The notes below the pieces were generated by a model. The model did no database searches, was not told the DNA's origin, and was given only the letters and a program-made list of their open reading frames with translations. Below, one piece after another: positions 17,394-26,330 of a stretch of DNA of 64,000 nt (within the stretch, counting starts at the first letter, position 1; every line of letters begins with the position of its first letter). The stretch is from Alkalihalobacillus trypoxylicola. Its GTDB lineage: Bacteria; Bacillota; Bacilli; Bacillales; Bacillaceae_D. The position numbers and the translations under genes were made by a program. The stretch is from assembly GCF_001590785.1 (NCBI RefSeq), contig NZ_LTAO01000023.1:266100-330099 (forward strand), written 5' to 3'.

Positions 17394-18812
17394 ATGAGTT
17401 TAAAACAGTTAAACGAGCAAGTAAAAAGAGATTTAGACTATTTAAATTATGATGATCCTACTTGGGTGAAACCCCGACAAAGTGAACAGGGCCATATTTT
17501 TGATGTCGTCATTGTTGGTGGGGGGCAAAGTGGTCTTGCGATCGCTTTTGGTCTTTTAAAAGAGCGTATTTCAAACATCCTCATTATAGATGAGAATGAT
17601 AAGGGACAAGAAGGTCCATGGGAAACCTACGCGAGAATGGTTACATTAAGAACGCCCAAACATATAACCTCTGTTGATCTTGGCATCCCCTCACTTACCT
17701 TCCGTGCTTATTGGGAATCACAGTTCGGAGAGAAAAGCTGGAGTGAACTAGATAAGATTTCTCGTGGAGATTGGATGAATTATTTAAAATGGTATCGAGA
17801 TATTTTATCGCTTCCTGTCCAAAACCAAACAAAGCTTGAATTAATAGAGCCTGTAGGGGACCATTATTTTGCCCTACACACGAAAAATGCTTACAGTAAA
17901 GAAACGTTACTTACTAGAAAAGTGGTTCTTGCCACTGGTATCCAAGGTGGTGGAGAATGGCATACACCTCATTTCATCTCAAAATCCCTTCCTAAGCACC
18001 TGTATGCTCATACGTCAGAACCTATAGACTTTATGAATCTAAAAAATAAAAAAGTTGCCATTCTTGGAGGCGGTGCTTCTGCTTTTGATAATGCTAACTT
18101 TGCTCTTGAACAAGGCGTATCAGAGGCTCACGTTTTTGTACGTAGAGAACAAATGCCAAGGATTAATCCTATTAGAAAAATGGAGAGCTCTGGAATGATT
18201 GAACGATTTCAAGCCCTAGCGGATGAAAAAAAATATGAAGCCATTTCCCATTTTTTTAAGCATAATCAGCCGCCTACTAACGATACATTTAACCGAGCAA
18301 AAAGCAATAATGGGTTTAAGCTTCACCTCGGCTCACCATGGAAGAAAGTCGAAGAAAGACCGGATGGAATCCATATCAAAACACCAAAAGGAGAGCATCT
18401 TTTTGATTTCCTCATCATTAGTACCGGACTCATAACAGACCCTGCTCTTCGACCAGAACTAGCTTTATTAGAACACAATATTAAACGGTGGGGAGATGTG
18501 TATGATCCCCCAAATTCCTTGAAGAACCCTATCCTTGATTCTCATCCTTACTTAGATAAAGGTTTTTCTTTCCAGGCGAGAAATAAACATGAACAATTAT
18601 CAGGATTGTATGCCTTTAATTACTCCGCCCTCATTAGCTGCGGTATTACAGCCTCTGCTTTGTCTGGAATGAGATATGGTGTCCCACGACTAGTATCAGC
18701 TATTGCTGATGAATTGTTTTTAGATGATGAAGAAGAAATTCTAACTGAATTTTATCAATATGATGAAGAGGAATTTATAGGACAGTGGAAAGCTGAAGAA
18801 CTGCAATCATAA
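17394..18812 (+). CDS. FAD/NAD(P)-binding oxidoreductase (flavin monooxygenase-like)
   Basis: 472 residues. The N-terminal dinucleotide fold VVIVGGGQSGLA (near 37) binds FAD; a second, KVAILGGGASAFDNA (near 220), binds NAD(P)H. LATGIQGGGEW and IISTGL are the ATG-type motifs seen in flavin-containing monooxygenase relatives. It is probably a soluble monooxygenase or oxidoreductase; the substrate is unknown. The N-terminus (1-35) and an acidic C-terminal helix extend beyond the core. The gene stands alone between two terminators; GGGGGA precedes the ATG. Confidence 0.82.
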   Translation: MSLKQLNEQVKRDLDYLNYDDPTWVKPRQSEQGHIFDVVIVGGGQSGLAIAFGLLKERISNILIIDENDKGQEGPWETYARMVTLRTPKHITSVDLGIPSLTFRAYWESQFGEKSWSELDKISRGDWMNYLKWYRDILSLPVQNQTKLELIEPVGDHYFALHTKNAYSKETLLTRKVVLATGIQGGGEWHTPHFISKSLPKHLYAHTSEPIDFMNLKNKKVAILGGGASAFDNANFALEQGVSEAHVFVRREQMPRINPIRKMESSGMIERFQALADEKKYEAISHFFKHNQPPTNDTFNRAKSNNGFKLHLGSPWKKVEERPDGIHIKTPKGEHLFDFLIISTGLITDPALRPELALLEHNIKRWGDVYDPPNSLKNPILDSHPYLDKGFSFQARNKHEQLSGLYAFNYSALISCGITASALSGMRYGVPRLVSAIADELFLDDEEEILTEFYQYDEEEFIGQWKAEELQS

Positions 18813-18815
18813 AAG

Positions 18816-18853
18816 CCCTGAAGAGAATCATATACTCTTCAGGGAATTTTTTT
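18816..18853 (+). terminator. Intrinsic terminator of flavoprotein gene
   Basis: CCCTGAAGAG (18816-18825) pairs perfectly with CTCTTCAGGG (18835-18844), followed by AATTTTTTT. Confidence 0.92.
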
Positions 18854-18856
18854 AGG

Positions 18857-19417
18857 TTAAATGGCTAGGCAACCTCGAAACCCTCTAGCCGCATAATAGG
18901 AAGAGGCACCATTATGATAAACAAAAACCTGCTCATATCGATTATCACAGAAGAGAGCACCACCTAGCTTTCGAATATTACTTGGAGTTTGAATCCAGCT
19001 AGATGTTTTCTGATCAAAGTCACCTAAATTCTGTAACCCTCGATATTGTTCCTCTGTTAGAAGCTTAATACCCATCTCTTTTGCCATATCAACCGCATTA
19101 TAATCCGGTTTATGATTTTTTCTAGATTCTAATGCTTCATAATCATAACAAACACTTCGCCTTCCCTTAGGACTTTCTGGTGAGCAGTCATAGAACACAT
19201 ATTGATCCTTTTCATGTTCATAATCAATCACATCCGGCTCACCACCTGTCCGCTCCATTTCATGAAGAGACCAAAGCTTTTCAGGGCTCGCTTCAAGTTT
19301 TTCTTGTATTGGCTTCCATTTCAATTCGTGATGACGACGACTATTTTTCTCAAAACGCTTCTCTAACACCTTTATGAACTCTTCTTTCTGCTCAACAGTA
19401 AGTTGCTTTTCGCCCAT
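18857..19417 (-). CDS. DUF4256 domain protein
   Basis: 186 residues from the ATG at 19417, which has GGAGGAAG 7 bases upstream; the longer frame to 19471 lacks a ribosome site. The whole protein matches the DUF4256 family by its landmarks: SLHEMERTGGEPDVI, FYDCSPESPKGRRS, CYDYEALESRK and the Cys/His-poor end GALFCDNRYEQVFVYHNGA. The function is unknown. It is adjacent to and codirectional with the MccF-like peptidase gene, with the short gap suggesting cotranscription. Confidence 0.85.
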   Translation of the reverse strand: MGEKQLTVEQKEEFIKVLEKRFEKNSRRHHELKWKPIQEKLEASPEKLWSLHEMERTGGEPDVIDYEHEKDQYVFYDCSPESPKGRRSVCYDYEALESRKNHKPDYNAVDMAKEMGIKLLTEEQYRGLQNLGDFDQKTSSWIQTPSNIRKLGGALFCDNRYEQVFVYHNGASSYYAARGFRGCLAI

Positions 19418-19457
19418 TGTTATCTTCCTCCACAATCTTGATGACAACATTTTTTTA

Positions 19458-20489
19458 TTATTGTACAGCACTCTCTAATATGGAAAAGGTAGCGTGCTCA
19501 CAATCTAACTCTGCTAATATCCCGTATGGTAAAATACATTTTGGTTCAGTATGTCCAAAGTTTACATTAAATAAAATAGGTAAATCAGTTAAACCATATT
19601 CTTTCATGACCTTAATAATTTCACTTTTATATTCTTCTGCATATTTATCATCATAAGGTTTGGCAAAAATCATTCCATTAAGCTTTTGGAGAATGCCTTG
19701 TGTAGCATAATTTCTTAACCAATACCTGATCATATCAGGTTCAGATTTTACTTCTGCTGTTTCTAAAAAGAGGATACTATTATGCCAATATTCTCCCTTT
19801 GGCCATAATTCTGTTCCTTTTGCAAATTCTAGTACTTCAATGCATCCACCTATCAACCGACCTCTCGCTTTCCCAGAGCCTTGCAAAATATGATAACCTG
19901 AATTTTGATACATGCGACGCTTTTTTAATTTATTTTTTTCTTCCCAAGCCAAAAATTCGCTCGTCCATTCCTTCGCTGGAGCAATTTCCCCTATCACTTC
20001 ATTAGTAAATAAAGTACGATTCACCATTTCAATCGTATATGGGTCCATGGCAACATTCTCTGCAAAATCCGTTAAAACCGCAGGACCATAAAAAGAGGAT
20101 AGACCCGCTTTATGACAAATCAAATGAGAAATCGTCACATCTGAATAGCCCATAAATATTTTCGGATGATTTTCTATTACTTTATAATCGATATAAGGAA
20201 GCAATCTTACGCTATCTTCACCACCAATATTCGCAAAAATCCCTTTTATGCTAGAGTCACTAAAGGCTAACATTAAATCCTCTGCTCGTGCTTCGGGATG
20301 CTGATATAAATATTCAGAGCCTTTTAAGCTATTCGGCATTGGTACAACCTCTAATTCAAAAATAGATTCTAATCGCTCAACCCCTTGATGATATCTCCAA
20401 ATAAGGTCTGAATCACCAGCTCCACCCCATGAAGTACTGACAGTTGCTATTTTATCTCCACGATTCAATTTATTAGGTTTAGTCAGCAA
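19458..20489 (-). CDS. S66-family LD-carboxypeptidase (MccF-like)
   Basis: 343 residues. The nucleophile Ser is in FMGYSDVT (near 117), the catalytic Glu in FLETAEVKSEP (near 248) and the His in NFGHTEPK (near 315), the Ser-Glu-His triad of the S66 family. The long form without a signal peptide resembles MccF, which cleaves amide bonds of microcin C-type aminoacyl nucleotides, rather than LdcA, which trims murein peptides. Cytoplasmic self-immunity or peptide salvage are both possible. TTG start with GGAGTGAG about 8 bases upstream. Confidence 0.85.
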   Translation of the reverse strand: MLTKPNKLNRGDKIATVSTSWGGAGDSDLIWRYHQGVERLESIFELEVVPMPNSLKGSEYLYQHPEARAEDLMLAFSDSSIKGIFANIGGEDSVRLLPYIDYKVIENHPKIFMGYSDVTISHLICHKAGLSSFYGPAVLTDFAENVAMDPYTIEMVNRTLFTNEVIGEIAPAKEWTSEFLAWEEKNKLKKRRMYQNSGYHILQGSGKARGRLIGGCIEVLEFAKGTELWPKGEYWHNSILFLETAEVKSEPDMIRYWLRNYATQGILQKLNGMIFAKPYDDKYAEEYKSEIIKVMKEYGLTDLPILFNVNFGHTEPKCILPYGILAELDCEHATFSILESAVQ

Positions 20490-20527
20490 AAGCTCTCACT
20501 CCATTCTGTTTTAAAATGGTTAGTAAA

Positions 20528-20875
20528 TTAAAACTTGTTAGAACTTGCGTATGCCCTTGCCATTGTTGATGGTGAGAAGGTGATCTGGTAGCGACCAGCT
20601 AATTCTTTTTTTAGCTTTTCTGTCATAAATTTACCTTGTCTATTATGTTTGTCCTCCATTTCAACTCCATTTGGAAGTAAAGTATCACGATTCCAATCTA
20701 TCCATTCACCATATTCTTGGGCCCAGCACATTAATTCTCTTTTTAATGGAGAAGAAATGGTGATATCATCTAGATCGAGATTGCAGCCACATTGCTGGCA
20801 CCAAATAGGTTCAGCTCCAACGTCTGCTTCTATTTTTAGTAAATAAGTTATTTCCGTATCACAAAAACAATTCAC
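20528..20875 (-). CDS. Small Cys-rich hypothetical protein (possible zinc ribbon)
   Basis: 115 residues, family not recognised. The N-terminus has Cys at 3, 5, 26, 29 and 31 (CxC and CQQCGC), a plausible zinc-binding cluster; the remainder is a mixed helix region with WAQEYGEWIDW in the middle. GTG start with AGGTG 7 bases upstream. It lies upstream of the MccF-like gene on the same strand, with a 38-bp gap, so the two may be cotranscribed. Confidence 0.6.
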   Translation of the reverse strand: MNCFCDTEITYLLKIEADVGAEPIWCQQCGCNLDLDDITISSPLKRELMCWAQEYGEWIDWNRDTLLPNGVEMEDKHNRQGKFMTEKLKKELAGRYQITFSPSTMARAYASSNKF

Positions 20876-20951
20876 CTATATTCACCTACTCTGCCTTTAT
20901 TTATTTCGTAACTAAAATCATTCTTAATAGAAATATTTTACACTTAATTAG

Positions 20952-20981
20952 AAAAAACCTGTAGATAAAAACAGGTTTTTT
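20952..20981. terminator. Bidirectional terminator
   Basis: AAAAAACCTGT pairs with ACAGGTTTTTT (20952-20962 with 20971-20981). It ends the arabinanase transcript on the minus strand. Confidence 0.9.
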
Positions 20982-20993
20982 AGTGGATGATGG

Positions 20994-22652
20994 TTATTTA
21001 CTTTCTATTGGAATTTGATTTCCCCAAATAGATACACCTTGATCTGAGGAGGCTGTAAACGTAATATTCCATTCTCTTAGCTCTTGATCCCATTGTTTAA
21101 GAACAAAGCCATCATAGATTATTCCATTCATTTCTATTTCGACTATGTTTGGTTTTTTAAAGACCCAAGTACCATTTACGTCCCCTGAGACGAGACCGTT
21201 TTTTTCTAATATCATTTCTTTTGATCTCTTAATCTCCGTTGAATTGTCCATTCCGTGATGAATTAGTTGAAAGGAGCCTCTCACATCCCTTTCCTCGAGG
21301 GTCTCAAGCGTTTCTCCTGCATAACGAAATGGTGCAATAACAGGCCATCCTGCCGAATTCATCATTAGCCTGTGCACCCTTAATTCATGTCTTTCGCCTT
21401 TATTAGGAAATCGTGTATGAAACACAATCCACTTATCTCCTGTAGTTTCATCAAAAAAGACAGAATTATGTCCTGGTGATGCATAACCCCATCCTTGACC
21501 TGTTTCCCGATCTCCTGCTTTTTTTTCAAATTTGAAATTTCCCATTAACTTATTTCCAATAGAAGAATTCTCGATATTGCCTAAAAGAACGGCATTTTGC
21601 CCTTTTACGTCTAGATAAGGACCTTCTGGATTAGTGGAGCGAAAGACTCTCATATTATAGCCACCATCTACTCCTAACCACCCATAGGTCATGAACAGAT
21701 AATAGTAGCCATGATCACGGTCATATTTTACGTAAGGACCTTCCCCAGACTTTCCAAAACCTCCTGCAATTTTTGTACCGAAATAGCGATCGATTAAACG
21801 ACCATCTTCTGTTTCACCATCTTCCCTTGGATAAATCATTTCTCCTGTTTCTTTATCTAGCTCTACAATAAAAATCCCACCTGACCATGAGCCATAAGTC
21901 ATCCAAAGACGTTCATCTTCGTCATAGAATACATTAGCATCAATGGCATTCGGATATTGTTGGTTATTATAAGAACCATCTCCATTGAACCATTTTTGAT
22001 TTTCTTCATCTATAAGGTCTTCATCAATCAAAGATTGAATATTTGTATTCGTCCACTTCTTATTGACCTCACTATTTTGGTCAAACGCTTCTTTCTTTGT
22101 AAATCCTGAATAAACGATAGTCTGGACATATCGATAAGGTCCTTCTATTTCCTTTGATACGGCATATCCAATAGCCGAACGCATATAAGTTGAAGATGCA
22201 CTATAATAGAGCATAAAAGCCCCCTTGGTACCATCGTCATTTCGATAATCCTTATTCCAAAAAACTTCAGGAGCCCATACCGCATACCCGCCTTTACTAT
22301 CTGCATCATTTTCGCCAGCCCATTTAAAAGATTCAGCCAAATTTTCAGATAAATCACCGTAAAGGATATTATCAGGAGTTTTATAGCCATTAGAAAAACG
22401 AGACCAGCTTATTAAATCAGGTGAGCGTGCTGCTTCTACATGTGTTCCAAAAACATAATACATGGAATCAACTTTGATGATAGAAGGATCGTGCACAGAA
22501 ACCTCATTAAATAAAGGCGGATCAATAGGTGCTTCTAACCCTTTTTTTCCATGTAGAGATGATACATTAAGCTTTGCCCATATTAAAGCTGACACGGTTA
22601 CTCCTGTTACAACGACTCCAATGAGCATTTTTGTCCTTTTTTTCTTCTTCAT
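20994..22652 (-). CDS. abn2: GH43 endo-alpha-1,5-L-arabinanase (Abn2-like)
   Basis: 552 residues. An N-terminal hydrophobic segment after KKKKR (about 8-26) is a signal peptide or membrane anchor, so the enzyme acts outside the cell. The five-blade GH43 domain has the general-base Asp in VHDPSI (near 55), the pKa-tuning Asp in NAIDANVFYDED (near 238) and the acid Glu in GKSGEGPY (near 304). The C-terminal beta-rich domain is as in Bacillus Abn2/YxiA. It cleaves internal alpha-1,5 bonds of arabinan. ATG 22652 has a GGGGGG site; the TTG at 22667 lies within it. Confidence 0.9.
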   Translation of the reverse strand: MKKKKRTKMLIGVVVTGVTVSALIWAKLNVSSLHGKKGLEAPIDPPLFNEVSVHDPSIIKVDSMYYVFGTHVEAARSPDLISWSRFSNGYKTPDNILYGDLSENLAESFKWAGENDADSKGGYAVWAPEVFWNKDYRNDDGTKGAFMLYYSASSTYMRSAIGYAVSKEIEGPYRYVQTIVYSGFTKKEAFDQNSEVNKKWTNTNIQSLIDEDLIDEENQKWFNGDGSYNNQQYPNAIDANVFYDEDERLWMTYGSWSGGIFIVELDKETGEMIYPREDGETEDGRLIDRYFGTKIAGGFGKSGEGPYVKYDRDHGYYYLFMTYGWLGVDGGYNMRVFRSTNPEGPYLDVKGQNAVLLGNIENSSIGNKLMGNFKFEKKAGDRETGQGWGYASPGHNSVFFDETTGDKWIVFHTRFPNKGERHELRVHRLMMNSAGWPVIAPFRYAGETLETLEERDVRGSFQLIHHGMDNSTEIKRSKEMILEKNGLVSGDVNGTWVFKKPNIVEIEMNGIIYDGFVLKQWDQELREWNITFTASSDQGVSIWGNQIPIESK

Positions 22653-22667
22653 ATATTCCCCCCTCAA

Positions 22668-22684
22668 TGTTAAACGCTTTCACA
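22668..22684 (-). promoter_or_regulatory. cre-like site upstream of arabinanase gene
   Basis: TGTTAAACGCTTTCA has the TG...CG...CA skeleton of a catabolite-responsive element but with one extra base in a half-site, so it is only a possible CcpA site. It sits 16 bp before the start codon, a position that would act as a roadblock. Confidence 0.35.
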
Positions 22685-22765
22685 AAGAGTTATAATTTAT
22701 TAACAAATTTATTATTAGGTTAATATTACTACGAATAAAAAAGAGAAACAATCTTTCTTTTATAC

Positions 22766-23035
22766 TGGAATCAATTTCATAATGCATATCTTATAATGAG
22801 AACCGAATAGTTTGGCTTTTGATTTTCACTTTAGGTAGATGCTTTCCCAAGGGCTTGTCTTCAGCTAACTCTGACTACGCAGAGCTTCGTCAGAGTGGAT
22901 TTTCAGACTGCGCAGATCCTTTGGGAGTCACTACCTGCCGTTTCAATCATGAAGTTAATTTGCAAAAGTTTAGAACATATTTTATAAGAAACGTTCGGTT
23001 TTATTCGTTTATAAAGCAATTATGAAATTCACTCA
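22766..23035 (+). repeat. MITE-like interspersed repeat, copy 2 (270 bp)
   Basis: Same ends and core as copy 1. The internal hairpin ACTCTGAC (22868-22875) with GTCAGAGT (22889-22896) is a perfect 8-bp stem here. TAGGTAG and CTACCTG flank the core, and the right arm retains the segment that copy 1 lacks. It lies between the arabinanase start and the end of the ABC operon. Confidence 0.88.
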
Positions 23036-23046
23036 TTGAAAACAAA

Positions 23047-23080
23047 AAATCTGAACGATTCAATTTCATCGTTCAGATTT
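23047..23080 (-). terminator. Terminator of GntR-ABC operon
   Basis: AAATCTGAACGA pairs perfectly with TCGTTCAGATTT (12 bp, 10-base loop); the minus-strand continuation is TTTTTTGTTTT. Confidence 0.9.
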
Positions 23081-23095
23081 ACTTCAGTAAGTATG

Positions 23096-23815
23096 CTATT
23101 CGGTTATGCCTTCTCCCCAAGTTGAAGTATGGCCGCCTTTTTCTAATGGACCATTCTTCATGAGTAGATAGGAAATCACTAAAAAAGTAAGAGCAATAGC
23201 TAATAAAATGTGAATAAATAGTAATGGATTCTCCACTATATAGGTTAAAAGTGACGCAACATTGCCACCTACCATATACCAAGTTAATAATCCTAACCCA
23301 AATATTGTCGCAATCATTAAAGACTTTATAGCTCCAAAATAATGCCATAACGCATTAATAATAAAGCCAATCGAAAAAGCTAGGATAGCCCATATAAAGT
23401 CACTCCAAAAGTATAGAAGAATTGATTCATTAGGTAGAAAACTACCCGTATGTATCAAGTTAAGGTAGGTTAAGTCCCTTACATACAAATATTGATTCAA
23501 AAAGTGAAGACTATTTAAAAGAATCATCGCTATCGCTATGAATAAAAAGGCATTAATAAAAACACTTAATAAAAACTGTTTTCTTGTACCACCTAAAGCC
23601 ATAAGATTTTTATACCCCTTAGTAAAAGCTATAAAAGGGTAAATAAAAAGCAATCCATAAACAGGTCCGAAAATAGCATGATTAATTTGAACCGCAACCA
23701 CATAGCCAATAACTGACGCAACAGCAAAAATAAAAGCTGTAATAATAGCAATTATTGTCATCTGCATCCGAAAGTCTTCAAAAAACAATTGAAATGGCCC
23801 CTTAAACGTATTCAT
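23096..23815 (-). CDS. ABC-2 type permease subunit
   Basis: 239 residues, six hydrophobic helices, with no soluble domain. FAVASVIGYVVAV and the loop FTKGYKNLMALGGTRKQFLLS are typical of small ABC-2 permeases such as those of the Ytr/Bcr operons. It pairs with the ATPase encoded immediately upstream (stop and start adjacent). AGGAGGT precedes the ATG by 7 bases. Export of an antibiotic or peptide is likely by family; the substrate is not visible. Confidence 0.82.
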   Translation of the reverse strand: MNTFKGPFQLFFEDFRMQMTIIAIITAFIFAVASVIGYVVAVQINHAIFGPVYGLLFIYPFIAFTKGYKNLMALGGTRKQFLLSVFINAFLFIAIAMILLNSLHFLNQYLYVRDLTYLNLIHTGSFLPNESILLYFWSDFIWAILAFSIGFIINALWHYFGAIKSLMIATIFGLGLLTWYMVGGNVASLLTYIVENPLLFIHILLAIALTFLVISYLLMKNGPLEKGGHTSTWGEGITE

Positions 23816-24688
23816 TTAGTGAACCTCCTTTTTAACCATTGTTTTTTCAACTAAATAATCTTGTAGTGGTGCTTTCTCAATAGAAACTCCTACATCTCTT
23901 GCTCTTTCTAGCCATTCATCACTTAACCTTTCACCTACCATGACCTTTAACTGCTTGCCGAATGGCTGCTTAGAGAGAATGTGCTTATTATCAAGAAATT
24001 CCTCGACTTTTCCCTTTTCACCTGTTACAAAGAAGCCCTGTTGCTTTATCTCCTCCATCTCAACATAGTGTTCAATCGTTTGATTATGGACTATGGCAAG
24101 CTTTTCACACATCGGTTCTATTTCATCGATGTGATGCGAGGATATTAAAATAAAACGAGGATCCTCTTCATAGGTTTCGAGCAAGGCAGCGTAAAACTGT
24201 TTGCGCATATGAGCATCTAATCCATTTGTTGGTTCATCTAATATCGTTACAGGCGCTTTACTAGCTAAACCTAGAACAATTTTTATCATCGTTTGCATTC
24301 CTTTGGAAAATTTACGAATTTTCTTTTTTCGAGGAAGGTTAAAAATTTCCACTAATGAATTAGCTAATTCCTGATCCCAATTGGCATTAAAATAGCTTCC
24401 AAACCTCAAGGCATCATCGACACTCCATATATCTGAAAAGGGATGATTTTCTTGCATATAGGTGATATACTTCATTCCTTCACTATTGTTATAAGGGTTT
24501 AATCCATGGATTTTTAGTTGTCCTGCTGAAATTCTCTCTTGCCCCGATAATAGCTTCATTAAAGTCGTTTTTCCTGATCCATTACGCCCCCATAATCCTA
24601 TAATAACGGGTTCGTCCTCAAATAAATTTATATTTTGTAGGGCCAAATGTTTTCCATAATAGAATGATACATTCTCAATAGCAATCAT
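23816..24688 (-). CDS. ABC transporter ATP-binding protein (YtrB-like)
   Basis: 290 residues. Walker A GRNGSGKTT near 38, signature FSKGMQTM near 131, Walker B VTILDEPTNGLD near 150, switch His in SSHHIDEIE. It follows the GntR gene with no gap, which is the layout of the YtrA-YtrB operons that respond to cell-wall antibiotics. Start with AAGGAG about 9 bases upstream. It energises the small permease encoded next. Confidence 0.9.
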   Translation of the reverse strand: MIAIENVSFYYGKHLALQNINLFEDEPVIIGLWGRNGSGKTTLMKLLSGQERISAGQLKIHGLNPYNNSEGMKYITYMQENHPFSDIWSVDDALRFGSYFNANWDQELANSLVEIFNLPRKKKIRKFSKGMQTMIKIVLGLASKAPVTILDEPTNGLDAHMRKQFYAALLETYEEDPRFILISSHHIDEIEPMCEKLAIVHNQTIEHYVEMEEIKQQGFFVTGEKGKVEEFLDNKHILSKQPFGKQLKVMVGERLSDEWLERARDVGVSIEKAPLQDYLVEKTMVKKEVH

Positions 24689-25054
24689 TTACTCTTGCTC
24701 CTTTCTTATGAATTCTATGATTTCATCTTCACTTAAATGGATTCTCTCCGCTTCCTCTTTTAGAGGTCGAATGAATTGCTTATAAAATAGCTTCTTTCTC
24801 TCTTTTAGAAGTACTTCCTTAGCTCCCTTTGCAACGAACATTCCAACCCCTCGTTGCTTATAGACTAGCCCCTCTTGAACCAAGGTAGACAATCCCTTTT
24901 GAGCCGTAGCACGATTAATCTGATAAAACTGTGAAATTTCTGTCGTAGAAGGAATTTGATCTCCCTCTTTCAGTTCCTCTGTGACTATATCATCTGCTAT
25001 CATATCGGCAATTTGTTGAAATATCGGTTTAGTATGATCAAAAACGGCTTTCAC
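24689..25054 (-). CDS. GntR-family repressor (YtrA subfamily)
   Basis: 121 residues from a GTG at 25054, supported by GGAAGGAG 6 bases upstream; the longer frame to 25102 has no site. The winged-helix domain (about 10-80) has the GntR signature EGDQIPSTTEISQFYQINRATAQKGL... in two blocks (recognition helix near 45). The short C-terminal helix and lack of a large effector domain mark the YtrA subfamily, which represses neighbouring ABC genes. Its probable operator is the inverted repeat at 25082-25103. Confidence 0.88.
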   Translation of the reverse strand: MKAVFDHTKPIFQQIADMIADDIVTEELKEGDQIPSTTEISQFYQINRATAQKGLSTLVQEGLVYKQRGVGMFVAKGAKEVLLKERKKLFYKQFIRPLKEEAERIHLSEDEIIEFIRKEQE

Positions 25055-25081
25055 TACATACTCCTTCCTCCAGGTTGATAG

Positions 25082-25129
25082 GTTGATTACTTGTGTAATC
25101 AACTATACAATAATCATTCAAATTAGTAA
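25082..25129 (-). promoter_or_regulatory. Promoter and operator of GntR-ABC operon
   Basis: Minus strand: -35 TTTACT (25129-25124), 17-base spacer, -10 TATAGT (25106-25101). A perfect 9-bp inverted repeat GTTGATTAC/GTAATCAAC with a 4-base centre (25082-25103) starts inside the -10 and covers the transcription start, a position suited to repression by the GntR product. Confidence 0.75.
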
Positions 25130-25213
25130 AGAGTTTAATTTGGCTTAAAGTACGATTATATAAGCGAATTCTAAAAATACATAAAATTCCCTCAATAAAT
25201 CTCCACTATTTCT

Positions 25214-25262
25214 TTGACATCTCTATAAAAATAAGGTACAGTACCAAATGGGCGAACAATTT
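25214..25262 (+). promoter_or_regulatory. guaC promoter with PurBox-like sequence
   Basis: -35 TTGACA (25214-25219), 17-base spacer, -10 TACAGT (25237-25242). GCGAACAAT (25252-25260) differs by one base from the PurBox core CCGAAC(A/T)(A/T)T that PurR binds, placed just downstream of the -10. A second half-box was not found, so PurR control is tentative. Confidence 0.5.
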
Positions 25263-25305
25263 TTATCTAATTAATATAAAATATTCGTATTTAGAGGTGT
25301 TTAAC

Positions 25306-26289
25306 ATGGATAATGTTTTTGATTATGAAGATATACAATTAATTCCTGCTAAATGTATTGTTAACAGTCGGTCAGAATGTGATACGACAATTAAATTAGG
25401 CGGGCATTCTTTCAAGCTTCCAGTTGTACCGGCAAATATGCAAACGATTATTGACGAAAAAATTGCGAAATACTTGGCTGAAAATGGCTATTTCTATATA
25501 ATGCACCGATTTGAACCTGAAACGCGCGCTACCTTTATTCAAGACATGCAATCAAAGGGCTTCATTGCTTCTATTAGTGTGGGGGTAAAGGAAGAAGAAT
25601 ATGATTTTATCGTGAATCTTGCCGAACAAAATTTGGTTCCAGAATTTATTACGATTGACATAGCTCATGGCCACTCTAATGCTGTTATCGATATGATTAA
25701 ACACATTAAAAGACACTTACCTAAAAGCTTTGTTATCGCGGGTAACGTCGGAACGCCAGAAGCGGTTCGTGAACTTGAAAATGCAGGAGCGGATGCTACT
25801 AAGGTTGGAATCGGCCCTGGAAAAGTTTGTATAACAAAAATAAAAACGGGCTTTGGAACGGGAGGTTGGCAGCTAGCTGCTTTACGTTGGTGCGCAAAGG
25901 CTGCTAGTAAACCGATCATTGCAGACGGAGGAATTCGCACTCATGGTGATATCGCTAAATCGATTCGATTTGGTGCTTCTATGGTCATGATTGGCTCTCT
26001 ATTTGCTGGACATGAAGAATCACCAGGTGAGACCATCGAAATGAATGGAAAATTATTTAAGGAATATTTCGGTTCTGCCTCTGAATTCCAAAAAGGCGAA
26101 AAGAAGAATGTTGAAGGGAAAAAGATGCTTGTTGACCATAAAGGTTCTCTTCAAGATACCCTTAAGGAAATGGAGCAAGATCTTCAGTCTTCTATCTCCT
26201 ATGCTGGGGGAAATAAACTAGAATCTATTCGTAATGTAGATTATGTGGTTGTAAAAAATTCAATCTTCAATGGAGATAAAGTATATTAA
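25306..26289 (+). CDS. guaC: GMP reductase
   Basis: 327 residues from ATG 25306, which has GAGGTG 8 bases upstream (the GTG at 25297 overlaps the site). IMPDH/GMPR barrel: [11 protein letters not shown] at the N-terminus, the active-site Cys loop [15 protein letters not shown] near 180, and the phosphate site [19 protein letters not shown] near 205-225. It converts GMP to IMP with NADPH and returns guanine nucleotides to the purine pool. Length and loop fit the Firmicute type; IMP dehydrogenase is excluded by the absence of CBS domains and by GMP-reductase specific segments. Confidence 0.93.
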   Translation: MDNVFDYEDIQLIPAKCIVNSRSECDTTIKLGGHSFKLPVVPANMQTIIDEKIAKYLAENGYFYIMHRFEPETRATFIQDMQSKGFIASISVGVKEEEYDFIVNLAEQNLVPEFITIDIAHGHSNAVIDMIKHIKRHLPKSFVIAGNVGTPEAVRELENAGADATKVGIGPGKVCITKIKTGFGTGGWQLAALRWCAKAASKPIIADGGIRTHGDIAKSIRFGASMVMIGSLFAGHEESPGETIEMNGKLFKEYFGSASEFQKGEKKNVEGKKMLVDHKGSLQDTLKEMEQDLQSSISYAGGNKLESIRNVDYVVVKNSIFNGDKVY

Positions 26290-26297
26290 TCATGAGT

Positions 26298-26330
26298 CCC
26301 TCTTTTCATATCGGAAAGAGGGTTTATTCT
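26298..26330 (+). terminator. guaC terminator
   Basis: CCCTCTTT (26298-26305) pairs with AAAGAGGG (26315-26322), followed by a T-rich tail. Confidence 0.85.

Noticed and set aside
22819-23025. Open frame in repeat copy 2, with a similar frame in copy 4 (LGRCFPKGLSSANSDYAEL)
   Set aside because: It is conserved only because the repeat DNA is conserved. It has no ribosome site, breaks in other copies, and follows the palindromic arms of the element.
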